From assembly GCF_004348545.1 (NCBI RefSeq), contig NZ_SMKL01000007.1, positions 1-64,000 on the forward strand: DNA of 64,000 bases, written 5' to 3'. Numbering within the stretch: position 1 is the stretch's first letter; every line of letters starts with the position of its first letter. Position numbers and translations under genes: made by a program. The DNA is from Jiangella ureilytica (lineage in GTDB: Bacteria > Actinomycetota > Actinomycetes > Jiangellales > Jiangellaceae). A model generated the notes under the pieces. That model was not told the origin of the DNA. It was given only the letters and a program-made list of their open reading frames with translations, and did no database searches. Shown here in pieces: positions 54,923 to 62,662 of the stretch.

Positions 54923-54946
54923 TCAGGTCCAGGTGTTGTCGCGCAT
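54923..54946 (-). CDS. Heptapeptide mini-gene, copy 8 (MRDNTWT)
   Basis: ATG at 54946; GGGGAGG 8 nt upstream. Thr7 codon is ACC. First unit in the transcript; it is also in frame with a longer ORF that begins at 55003. Confidence 0.6.
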   Translation of the reverse strand: MRDNTWT

Positions 54947-55003
54947 CGCTGTGACCTCCCCGTCTCGCGTCAGGGCAGCCTCGGTTCGGGCGCCGTCGCA
55001 CAT
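54923..55003 (-). CDS. 26-residue ORF ending in the heptapeptide
   Basis: A 19-residue N-terminal part (MCDGARTEAALTRDGEVTA) runs in frame into MRDNTWT of copy 8. AAGGAG lies 10 nt before the ATG. A further in-frame ATG at 55039 would add 12 mostly basic residues (MRTRRRGRRARP). It could be a leader-core precursor or simply upstream translation through copy 8. It may be coincidence, as only one copy has it. Confidence 0.4.
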   Translation of the reverse strand: MCDGARTEAALTRDGEVTAMRDNTWT

Positions 55004-55079
55004 CGGGCGAGCTCTCCTTCCGCGGCGTCGCGTTCGCATGGTCGAGAGTGCGGCAAACGCCCGCATTTGTGCACTCATT

Positions 55080-55100
55080 GTCGCCGACCCCGGCGGCGAC
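55080..55100. promoter_or_regulatory. Perfect 7-7-7 inverted repeat between the array and the GGDEF gene
   Basis: GTCGCCG and CGGCGAC around ACCCCGG, in the divergent gap (55004-55170) upstream of both the array and the GGDEF gene. TACTAT at 55116 could be the -10 box for the GGDEF gene. It may be an operator shared by both directions or a leader hairpin of the array RNA. Confidence 0.45.
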
Positions 55101-55170
55101 AGAACGTCCGGAATTCAGCTACTATGTGCCCACCCCGCATGACCCCGGCTAACTGCGCAGGTGAACGCGA

Positions 55171-56535
55171 GTGCACGGCTTGATTCGGCGAGCACGGAAG
55201 GTGGTCGCGGGCTGGGCCCTCTGGCAGGCGCCAGCGCCGGTCCGGATCCTCGTGCTCCTCGTGTCCGCCGTGGCCGTCGGCACCAGTGTCGGAACCGCTT
55301 TCCTGTTCCCCGTCACCACCACCGACCTCACCCGGTTCGCCATCCTGGCGGTCTGCGCGGTCATCGCCATCGAGCTCACCCGCCACATCGAGCGGCGCCG
55401 GGTCTACGGGCACAGCAGCTCGGTCGCCTACATCGACACCAAGGCGGTCTGGAGCTTCGCGGCGGTCATCGTGCTGCCGCCCGTCTTCGCCACGCTCATG
55501 GTGGTCCTGACCTATGTGCTCTCCTGGACCCGCGTGCAGCACGAGCGGCCCGGCGGCCTGGTGTACCGGTGGACGTTCTCCGGCGCGACGGTGCTCTGCG
55601 GCACCCAGGCGGCGGTCGCGGTGCTCGCGCTCGGTATGCACTCCTACCCCGGGGCGCCCGCCACGGCCGGGCTCGACGGCCTCGCCGACCTCGGCATCAT
55701 CGTGCTGGCGGCCACGCTGCGGTGGGGCCTCAACGTCGCGCTGATCATGGCCGCCATCGCGCTCAGCAAGCCCAACATCCAGGCCCGCGAGCTGTTCTCC
55801 AACTTCGGCGAGCAGATGCTCGAGGCCGGCGCCATGGGCCTCGGGCTGGTAGCTGCGGCCATCGTGGTGGCCAACCCGTTCGTCATGCCGGGCATCGTCA
55901 TCGCCATGGTCGCCCTGCACCGCGGCATCCTGGTCAACCAGTACCAGCAGGCCTCGCGCACCGACGCCAAGACCGGCCTCTCCACAGCCGGCTGGTGGCA
56001 CGACTTCGCCGAACAGGCCCTCGTGCGCGCCCGCGACCACGGCAGCACGCTGGGCCTGCTCATCGTCGACCTCGACCACTTCAAGCGGCTCAACGACACC
56101 TTCGGCCACCCGCACGGCGACCGCGTCCTCAAGGCGGTGGCCGAAGAGCTCATCGCCGAGATCCGCAACGAGGACGCCTGCGGCCGCTGGGGCGGCGAGG
56201 AGTTCGTGGTCGTGCTGCCCGACGTCGGCGACCGCACCAACCTGCGCAACGTGGCCGAGCGCATCCGCCGGCGCATCCAGTCCGTCGTGGTCGAGCCCCC
56301 GGCGCACCTCACGCAGACCGGCGACGCCACGGTCACGGCCTCCGTCGGAGGCGCCGTCTTCCCGTCGCCCGCCATCAACAGCCTCGACGAGCTGCTGCTG
56401 GCCGCCGACACCGCCCTCTACGCGGCCAAGAACGCCGGGCGCAACACCGTCCGGCTCAGTGGTGCCGACCAGCCGGCCGGTCCGAGCCAGCAGCCGCTGC
56501 CGCACCGGGCCGAGCCGCCGTCGGCGACGTCCTGA
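55171..56535 (+). CDS. Membrane-bound diguanylate cyclase (GGDEF)
   Basis: 454 residues. About six membrane helices in the first 250 residues, then a GGDEF domain. The active site is GGEEF (341-345) in GRWGGEEFVVVLPD, and the product-inhibition site RxxD is intact as RNED (332-335), so it should make c-di-GMP from two GTP under feedback control. No EAL domain. GTG at 55171 with AGGTGA 7 nt upstream. It is divergent from the heptapeptide array and 8 kb from bldD, whose product binds c-di-GMP. Confidence 0.92.
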   Translation: MHGLIRRARKVVAGWALWQAPAPVRILVLLVSAVAVGTSVGTAFLFPVTTTDLTRFAILAVCAVIAIELTRHIERRRVYGHSSSVAYIDTKAVWSFAAVIVLPPVFATLMVVLTYVLSWTRVQHERPGGLVYRWTFSGATVLCGTQAAVAVLALGMHSYPGAPATAGLDGLADLGIIVLAATLRWGLNVALIMAAIALSKPNIQARELFSNFGEQMLEAGAMGLGLVAAAIVVANPFVMPGIVIAMVALHRGILVNQYQQASRTDAKTGLSTAGWWHDFAEQALVRARDHGSTLGLLIVDLDHFKRLNDTFGHPHGDRVLKAVAEELIAEIRNEDACGRWGGEEFVVVLPDVGDRTNLRNVAERIRRRIQSVVVEPPAHLTQTGDATVTASVGGAVFPSPAINSLDELLLAADTALYAAKNAGRNTVRLSGADQPAGPSQQPLPHRAEPPSATS

Positions 56536-56577
56536 CCCCCGCTCCGGCACCCCGCACCGCTCCGGAATGATGGACTG

Positions 56578-57609
56578 ATGCGCGCATTCATCGGGGCCGC
56601 CACGTCGGCCGGCCAGGGCAGCCCGGCGGCCGGCGTCACCGTCGCCGACATCGACACGGGTGTGGTCACGCCGCTCGACGAGTCGGCCCTCGCCGGCGTC
56701 GATGACCCCATGTACCTGGCCCTGTCGCCCGACGGCCGGGTGCTCTACGCCGTCCACGAGACCGCGGCCGGCGCCGTCAGCGCGTGGGTGCCCGGCGACG
56801 ACGGCGTCCGCCCGCTGGGCGTCCCGCGCCCGACCGGCGGAAACGGACCCTGCCACCTCTCCGTCCATCCGAGCGGACGGCATCTGCTGACCGCCGACTA
56901 CGGCTCCGGCTCGATCAGCGTCCACCCCATCGGACCCGACGGCGCCCTCGGCGAGGCGACGCACGTCGTCCAGCACGAGGGCGAAGGCGCCGACCCGGAC
57001 CGCCAGGCCGGCCCGCACGCGCACATGATCGTCACCGACCCCGTTCGCGGCCACGTGCTGGCCGCCGACCTCGGCACCGACACCGTCTACCGGTACCGGC
57101 TCGACGAGGCCACCGGCCGGTTGTCACTCGACGACGAGATCCGGCTCGCGCCAGGATCGGGGCCGCGGCACCTCGTGCTGAGCGAGCCGTACGCCTACGT
57201 CGTCACCGAGCTCGCCTCGACCGTGACCGTCCTGGACCTGACGGCGCCCGCGGCGGACGCCGTGGTCGCCGACGTCGCCACGCACGTCGACGACGGCCGC
57301 GGCCCCAGCTACCCGTCGGCCATCCGGCTGAGCCCCGACGGCCGGTTCCTGTACGTGGCCAACCGGGTCGTCGACGACATCGCCGTCCTGTCCGCCGACG
57401 GGCCCGCCGTCGAGCTGGTGGCGACCGTTCCGTGCGGCGGCGTGCACCCCCGCGACATCGAGCTCGACCCGGACGGTCGGTACCTCTACGTCGCGAACCA
57501 GTTCTCCGACCAGCTAGTCTCGTTCCGCGTCGACCAGCGGACCGGCGTGCCCGAGCCGACCGGTCAGGTGCTCAGCACGCCGAGCCCGTCGAGCGTCCTG
57601 TTCGGCTGA
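56578..57609 (+). CDS. Lactonase, 6-phosphogluconolactonase (YbhE/Pgl) type beta-propeller
   Basis: 343 residues, seven-bladed propeller. Repeated blade motifs appear as LSPDGRVLYAV, VHPSGRHLLTADY, LSPDGRFLYVAN and LDPDGRYLYVANQ. The HAHMIVTDP segment and GGNGPCHLSVHP match the lactonase family, which hydrolyses 6-phosphogluconolactone or related lactones. Start ATG 56578, 42 nt after the GGDEF gene, so co-transcription is possible. Confidence 0.9.
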   Translation: MRAFIGAATSAGQGSPAAGVTVADIDTGVVTPLDESALAGVDDPMYLALSPDGRVLYAVHETAAGAVSAWVPGDDGVRPLGVPRPTGGNGPCHLSVHPSGRHLLTADYGSGSISVHPIGPDGALGEATHVVQHEGEGADPDRQAGPHAHMIVTDPVRGHVLAADLGTDTVYRYRLDEATGRLSLDDEIRLAPGSGPRHLVLSEPYAYVVTELASTVTVLDLTAPAADAVVADVATHVDDGRGPSYPSAIRLSPDGRFLYVANRVVDDIAVLSADGPAVELVATVPCGGVHPRDIELDPDGRYLYVANQFSDQLVSFRVDQRTGVPEPTGQVLSTPSPSSVLFG

Positions 57610-57616
57610 CGCGGCG

Positions 57617-59059
57617 TCAGGACCGCGACCGCTGCCACCGGGACCGCTGCCGCGCCGGGCGGTCGCGGACGGTGTCGTGCGCGGTGGCCGGACGGTGGGC
57701 GCGGTCGGGCGAGAGCCGGCCCAGGCGGCGCCGTCGCCCGGCCGTCGCGGTCTCGCGCGGCAGGTGCGGCTCGGGCGCCACGGGCGGCGTCTGGCCGGTG
57801 ATGGGCGGGTCGGGCTCGAGGCCGGTGAGGTGCCGGGGCCGGGCGATGAGGAACATCGCGGCGACCGCCAGCACGGACATGCCCAGCATGACGCCCGCCA
57901 TGGGCACCGCCGACCCGGAGCCGAACGCCCCGACGAGCGGCGCGCTGACCGCGCCGACGGCGAAGTTCATCGCGCCGAGCAGGGCCGCCGCCGTTCCCGC
58001 CGACCGGCTGTGGCGGGCCAGGGCGAGCACCGGGATGTTCGGCATGGTGAAGCCGACCGAGGTGAGGATGACGAACAGCGGGACGGCGATGCCGTAGATG
58101 CCGAGCGCCCCGGTGGCCGCGAACACCAGCATCAGCGCGGCCGCCGACGACGCCGCGACCAGCGCTCCGGCCACGATCCACTGCGGCCGCACCCGCCGGA
58201 CCAACCGCGCGTTGAGCTGCGTGGCGATGATCAGGCCGAGCGAGTTGACGCCGAACAGGATGCCGTAGCCCTGCTCGGACAGCCCGAAGACGTCCTGGAA
58301 CACGAAGGACGAGCCGGCGATGTAGCCGAACAGCGCTGCCATCATCAGCCCGCCGGTGAGTATGAGACCGACGAAGGCGCGCTCGTGCAGGATCGAGCCG
58401 TAGGTGCGGACGGTGTCGGCGATGCCGCCGGAGCGGCGCCGGTCCTCGGGCAGCGTCTCCTCGAGCCCGAACACGACGACGGCGACCAGCCCGAGGCCCA
58501 GGGCGGCGAGCACCCAGAAGACGCCGCGCCAGTCGGTGAACTGCAGCACCTGGCCGCCCAGCGTCGGCGCGAGCACCGGCGCGACGCCTGTGACCAGCAT
58601 GAGCCGCGACAGCAGCTGCACGGCCGGCAGCCCGGTGTAGAGGTCGCGGACCACGGCCATCGAGACGACGGCGCCGGCCGCGGCGGCCATGCCCTGCAGC
58701 ACGCGGAAGACCCCGAGAACCTCGATGGTGGGCGCGAGGGCGCACAGCAGCGACGCCACCACGTGCATCAGGGTGGCGGCGATGAGCGGACGGCGGCGGC
58801 CGACGGCGTCGGACCACGGCCCGAGGATGAGCTGGCCGACGGCGAAGCCGAGCAACGTCCCGGTGAGCGTCAGCTGGACCTGCGCCTCGGTGGCCCCCAG
58901 GTCGCCGGCGATGTCCGGGAACGCGGGCAGGTAGAGATCGATGGTCAGCGGGCCGAGTGCGGTGAGCGCGCCGAGCACGAGGACCCGGCGGATCATCGCG
59001 CTGCGGGACAGGCCGGTGCCGCCGTCGGCGTCCGGCACGGCGCGAGTGCGCGCAGGCAA
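57617..59059 (-). CDS. Bcr/CflA-type multidrug MFS transporter
   Basis: About 480 residues with twelve helices. RRVLVLGALTALGPLTIDLYLPAFPDIAGDLGATEAQVQLTLTGTLLGFAVGQLILGPWSDAVGRRRP is the Bcr/CflA signature, with motif A GPWSDAVGRRRP. The C-terminus is a basic tail of about 80 residues. The start is unsure: TTG 59059 has GGAAGAGG 6 nt upstream; a GTG at 59086 and an ATG further in are possible. Exports chloramphenicol-, bicyclomycin-like drugs in relatives. Confidence 0.9.
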   Translation of the reverse strand: MPARTRAVPDADGGTGLSRSAMIRRVLVLGALTALGPLTIDLYLPAFPDIAGDLGATEAQVQLTLTGTLLGFAVGQLILGPWSDAVGRRRPLIAATLMHVVASLLCALAPTIEVLGVFRVLQGMAAAAGAVVSMAVVRDLYTGLPAVQLLSRLMLVTGVAPVLAPTLGGQVLQFTDWRGVFWVLAALGLGLVAVVVFGLEETLPEDRRRSGGIADTVRTYGSILHERAFVGLILTGGLMMAALFGYIAGSSFVFQDVFGLSEQGYGILFGVNSLGLIIATQLNARLVRRVRPQWIVAGALVAASSAAALMLVFAATGALGIYGIAVPLFVILTSVGFTMPNIPVLALARHSRSAGTAAALLGAMNFAVGAVSAPLVGAFGSGSAVPMAGVMLGMSVLAVAAMFLIARPRHLTGLEPDPPITGQTPPVAPEPHLPRETATAGRRRRLGRLSPDRAHRPATAHDTVRDRPARQRSRWQRSRS

Positions 59060-59216
59060 GGGCAACCTCTTCCAGAGGATGTGCACGAGTGGAGGGTCGA
59101 CTGGCCCGCGACGCCTGCGGCGCGGAAACCGCCATCAACAACTGTGCCAGACGCCGCTGACATTCCGACAGTGCCTGTCGTGTGACGAGGCGCACCGCGC
59201 CCGGCTGGCTCCCCTG

Positions 59217-60254
59217 TCAGCGCAGCAGCGGCGCGACGGCCTTCCAGCCGGGGTCGGGACGGGTCTGCAGCGTCGCGGTGCCGTGCGTCCAGAGCGGCAG
59301 CACCTGGCCGACGCCGGAGGGGTCGACCTCGAGGCCGTCGACGTAGAAGTGCACGACGATCTGCCCGCCGCCGGTGACCCGGCCGACGTGGATGACGCGC
59401 GGGCCCTCGCCGCCGAGCTCGGCCAGCGCGCGCCGCACGACCTCGTCGGCGTCGTCGAGGATGCCGGTCGCGAGCGGCTGGCCGTCGGGGCCGGGCGGGT
59501 AGCCGAGGACGACGGCGATGTGGGTGTCGGCGAGCGGGCGCTCCACGCGGTCGAGCGGACGGCGCACCAACGCGACGACGGGGCCCTTGCGGCCGGCGCC
59601 GCGCAGCGTCGCCCATGTCTCGCCGGACGGGCGCAGCTGGCCGACCACCGTCCCCAGCATGGACACCGGGATGGCGTCGATGGGGGTGTCGGCCGAGACC
59701 TCGACCTCGCCGATCCATCGCTCGGCCTCGTCCTCGCCGAGCGCGGCGTCGAGGCCGTGGAACGCGACGGAGAGGCGGTGCTCCTTGTCGAGCAGCGGGA
59801 ACAGCGGATGGTGGATGACGACGTCGAGCACACCGTGCTGCACGTCGACCCGGGTGCCGGCGACCAGCTCGCGCAGCTCGATGTCGTAGTCGTCGACCTT
59901 CATGACGACGGAGTCGAACAGCGCGGGGTCGGCCCGGCGCACGGGTGCGAACTCGACGTCGGGGTCGTCGGGGGCGGCCAGGGCCCAGCGCTCCGTCACG
60001 CCGCGCAGCTCGGCCTTGCCGCCGCTGGACACCACCAGCGTGAACCGCTTCGCCGAGCTGGGCGACACCTCCCAGTTGAGCGACGGGTCGATGGCGGCGA
60101 CCGGCGGGCGCAGCAGCTCGATGAGATCGTCGGAGCGCTTCTCCTCGTACGCGGCGAGGACGTCGTCGCGGCTCTCGGACCACCATGCCCAGAACCGGGC
60201 GATCGCGGGCCGGGGGTCGTCGGCCCCCCTGGTCTTGCGCCGGAAGATCGCCAT
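59217..60254 (-). CDS. Conserved protein of unknown function
   Basis: 345 residues, soluble. It opens MAIFRRKTRGADDPRPAIARFWAWWSESRDDVLAAYEEKRSDDLIELL, with PSSAKRFTLVVSSGGKAELRGVTERW. The second half contains FYVDGLEVDPSGVGQVLPLW. I do not recognise a catalytic motif. The N-terminal half is of the kind seen in actinobacterial hypothetical proteins. It is divergent from the nitroreductase gene, 48 nt away. Confidence 0.8.
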   Translation of the reverse strand: MAIFRRKTRGADDPRPAIARFWAWWSESRDDVLAAYEEKRSDDLIELLRPPVAAIDPSLNWEVSPSSAKRFTLVVSSGGKAELRGVTERWALAAPDDPDVEFAPVRRADPALFDSVVMKVDDYDIELRELVAGTRVDVQHGVLDVVIHHPLFPLLDKEHRLSVAFHGLDAALGEDEAERWIGEVEVSADTPIDAIPVSMLGTVVGQLRPSGETWATLRGAGRKGPVVALVRRPLDRVERPLADTHIAVVLGYPPGPDGQPLATGILDDADEVVRRALAELGGEGPRVIHVGRVTGGGQIVVHFYVDGLEVDPSGVGQVLPLWTHGTATLQTRPDPGWKAVAPLLR

Positions 60255-60302
60255 TCGAGCATCATAGGAGGGTCCGGCCCGCAGTCGGCCATGATGTCGG
60301 CC

Positions 60303-60899
60303 ATGGAGTTCGCCGACGTCGTCACCCGCCGCCGCATGGTCCGCAACTACACCGACGAGCCGGTCGACCCGGCCGTCGTCGACCGCATCCTCACCGCCGG
60401 GCTGCACGCGCCGAGCGCCGGCTTCAGCCAGGGCTGGGCCTTCCTGCTCCTCGACACCCCCGAGGACGTGGCGCGGTTCTGGGTCGCCGCGACCCCGCCC
60501 GGCGAGGGCACCGACTCGTGGTCCGCCGGCCTGCGGCGGGCCCCGGTGCTCATCGTGCCGCTGTCGTCGAAGGCGGCCTACCTCGACCGGTACGCGGAGC
60601 CCGACAAGGGCTGGACCGACCGCGACGAGGCCCGCTGGCCGGCGCCGTACTGGGACATCGACACCGGCATGGCCGGCCTGCTCATGCTCCTCACCGTCGT
60701 CGACGAGGGCCTGGGGGCGTGCTTCTTCGGCATCCCGCCCGAGCGGGTCGGCGGCTTCCGGGCCGAGTTCGGGGTGCCGGACGACCACAAGCCGATCGGG
60801 GTCATCAGCGTCGGCCACCGCGCGGCGGACCGGAAGTCGCCGTCCCTGCGCCGCGGCCGCCGCGACCTCGACGCCGTCGTCCACCGCGGCGGCTGGTGA
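60303..60899 (+). CDS. Nitroreductase-family flavoprotein
   Basis: 198 residues. FMN-binding start MEFADVVTRRRMVRNYTDEPVDPAVVDRILTAGLHAPSAGFSQGWAFLLLD, and LGACFFGIPPERVGGF later. The family reduces nitro compounds, quinones or flavin-linked substrates with NAD(P)H; physiological substrate unknown. ATG at 60303; an ATG 12 nt upstream is possible. Confidence 0.9.
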   Translation: MEFADVVTRRRMVRNYTDEPVDPAVVDRILTAGLHAPSAGFSQGWAFLLLDTPEDVARFWVAATPPGEGTDSWSAGLRRAPVLIVPLSSKAAYLDRYAEPDKGWTDRDEARWPAPYWDIDTGMAGLLMLLTVVDEGLGACFFGIPPERVGGFRAEFGVPDDHKPIGVISVGHRAADRKSPSLRRGRRDLDAVVHRGGW

Positions 60900-60990
60900 G
60901 CTGATCTCCCAGCGGACGGTCGCCTCCGGCTCGCCCGGCGGGCCGGGTCGGCGAGGGCTGTTGATCGGGCCGCTCACGGGCACGCGCGGC

Positions 60991-62646
60991 TCAGCCCTCG
61001 CGCATGGGGATGCGCACGCCGCGGTCGGCGGCGACGTCGGCGGCGTGGTCGTAGCCGGCGTCGACGTGGCGGATGACGCCCATGGCGGGGTCGTTGGAGA
61101 GCACCCGGGCGATCTTCTCGCCGGCCAGCGCGGTGCCGTCGGCGACGGTGACCTGCCCGGCGTGGATGGACCGCCCCATGCCGACCCCGCCGCCGTGGTG
61201 GATGGACACCCAGCTCGCCCCGGACGCGGTGTTGACCAGCGCGTTCAGCAGCGGCCAGTCGGCGATGGCGTCGGAGCCGTCGGCCATGGCCTCGGTCTCG
61301 CGGTAGGGCGAGGCGACGGAGCCGGCGTCGAGGTGGTCGCGGCCGATGACGACGGGCGCGGACAGCTCGCCTGACGCCACCATGTCGTTGAACCGCAGCC
61401 CGGCGACGTCGCGCTCGCCGTAGCCGAGCCAGCAGATGCGCGCCGGGAGCCCCTGGAACTGCACCTTCTCGCCGGCCAGCCGGATCCACCGCTCGAGCGG
61501 CTCGTTGCCGGGGAACAGCTCGAGCACGGCGCGGTCGGTGGCGGCGATGTCGGCGGGGTCGCCGGACAGCGCGGCCCACCGGAACGGCCCCCTGCCCTCG
61601 CAGAACAGCGGCCGGATGTAGGCGGGCACGAACCCCGGGAACGCGAACGCCCGCTCGTACCCGGCCAGCTGCGCCTCGCCGCGGATGGAGTTGCCGTAGT
61701 CGAACACCTCCGCACCGGCGTCGAGGAAGCCGACCATCGCCTCCACATGAGCGGCCATCGACTCGCGCGCCCGCCGCGTGAAGCCGGCCGGGTCCTTCGC
61801 CCGCTCCCCCGCCCAGTCCTCGAACGCCACCCCCACGGGCAGGTAGGCCAGCGGGTCGTGCGCCGACGTCTGGTCGGTGACGACGTCGATCTGCGCCCCA
61901 CGAGCCAGCAGGTCCGGCACCACCTCGGCGGCATTGCCGAGCACCCCGATCGACACGGCCCGGCGGTCGCGGCGCGCCTCGCCGGCCAGCCGCAGCGCGT
62001 CGTCGACCGACGCGGCCTGCACGTCGAGGTAGCCGTGCTCGATGCGCCGGGTGATGCGCGACGGATCGCACTCGACCACCAGCGCCACGCCCCCGTTCAT
62101 CGTGACCGCCAGCGGCTGCGCGCCGCCCATGCCGCCCAACCCGGCGGTGAGCGTGACGGTGCCGGCCAGCGACCCGCCGAACCGCTTCGCCGCGACCGCG
62201 GCGAACGTCTCGTAGGTGCCCTGCAGGATGCCCTGGGTGCCGATGTAGATCCACGACCCGGCCGTCATCTGCCCGTACATCGTCAACCCGAGCGCCTCGA
62301 GCCGGCGGAACTCGTCCCACGTGGCCCAGTCGCCGACCAGGTTGGAGTTGGCGATCAGCACCCGCGGCGCCCACTCGTGCGTCGGCAGCACCCCCACCGG
62401 GCGCCCGGACTGCACCAGCATGGTCTCGTCGCCGCGCAGCGTGGTCAGCGTACGCACCAGCGCGTCGAACGACGGCCAGTCCCGCGCGGCCTTGCCGGTG
62501 CCGCCGTAGACGACCAGCTCGTCCGGGTGCTCGGCCACCTCCGGATCGAGGTTGTTCTGCAGCATCCGCAGCGCCGCCTCCTGCGGCCAGCCCTGTGCGG
62601 TCAGCTGAGTCCCCCGCGGGGCGCGGACGGGTCGGGGTGCGTTCAT
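60991..62646 (-). CDS. hutU: Urocanate hydratase
   Basis: 551 residues, full family length. It converts urocanate to imidazolone propionate with NAD+ as electrophile. NAD-binding motif [11 protein letters not shown]; active-site Cys in [26 protein letters not shown] and [15 protein letters not shown] are characteristic. Start ATG with AAGGAG 6 nt upstream, 16 nt after the hutH stop. hutI is 15 kb to the left. Confidence 0.97.
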   Translation of the reverse strand: MNAPRPVRAPRGTQLTAQGWPQEAALRMLQNNLDPEVAEHPDELVVYGGTGKAARDWPSFDALVRTLTTLRGDETMLVQSGRPVGVLPTHEWAPRVLIANSNLVGDWATWDEFRRLEALGLTMYGQMTAGSWIYIGTQGILQGTYETFAAVAAKRFGGSLAGTVTLTAGLGGMGGAQPLAVTMNGGVALVVECDPSRITRRIEHGYLDVQAASVDDALRLAGEARRDRRAVSIGVLGNAAEVVPDLLARGAQIDVVTDQTSAHDPLAYLPVGVAFEDWAGERAKDPAGFTRRARESMAAHVEAMVGFLDAGAEVFDYGNSIRGEAQLAGYERAFAFPGFVPAYIRPLFCEGRGPFRWAALSGDPADIAATDRAVLELFPGNEPLERWIRLAGEKVQFQGLPARICWLGYGERDVAGLRFNDMVASGELSAPVVIGRDHLDAGSVASPYRETEAMADGSDAIADWPLLNALVNTASGASWVSIHHGGGVGMGRSIHAGQVTVADGTALAGEKIARVLSNDPAMGVIRHVDAGYDHAADVAADRGVRIPMREG

Positions 62647-62662
62647 GTCGTTCTCCTTCTCA

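Larger units (their letters stand above)
54446..54946 (-). repeat. Tandem array of eight heptapeptide mini-genes
   Basis: Eight copies of a 24-base unit, each reading MRDNTWT and stop on the minus strand. Starts of successive units are 66, 66, 71, 66, 67, 72 and 69 nt apart. Spacers of 42-48 nt differ in sequence but each holds a Shine-Dalgarno core 6-8 nt before the ATG. Among copies only two positions vary, both third codon bases: Arg2 CGC/CGT and Thr7 ACC/ACG. Transcription would start on the right, near the GGDEF gene, and run toward the MFS gene. Confidence 0.85.

Noticed and set aside
54446-54946. CRISPR array
   Set aside because: Repeats are evenly spaced, but spacers share Shine-Dalgarno cores and two are identical, the repeat varies only at synonymous codon positions, and no cas gene is near.
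54537-55001. A 154-residue minus-strand protein with repeated ARQHLD
   Set aside because: It is another reading frame of the heptapeptide array; the repeats are explained by the 24-base units and the sequence has no other protein character.
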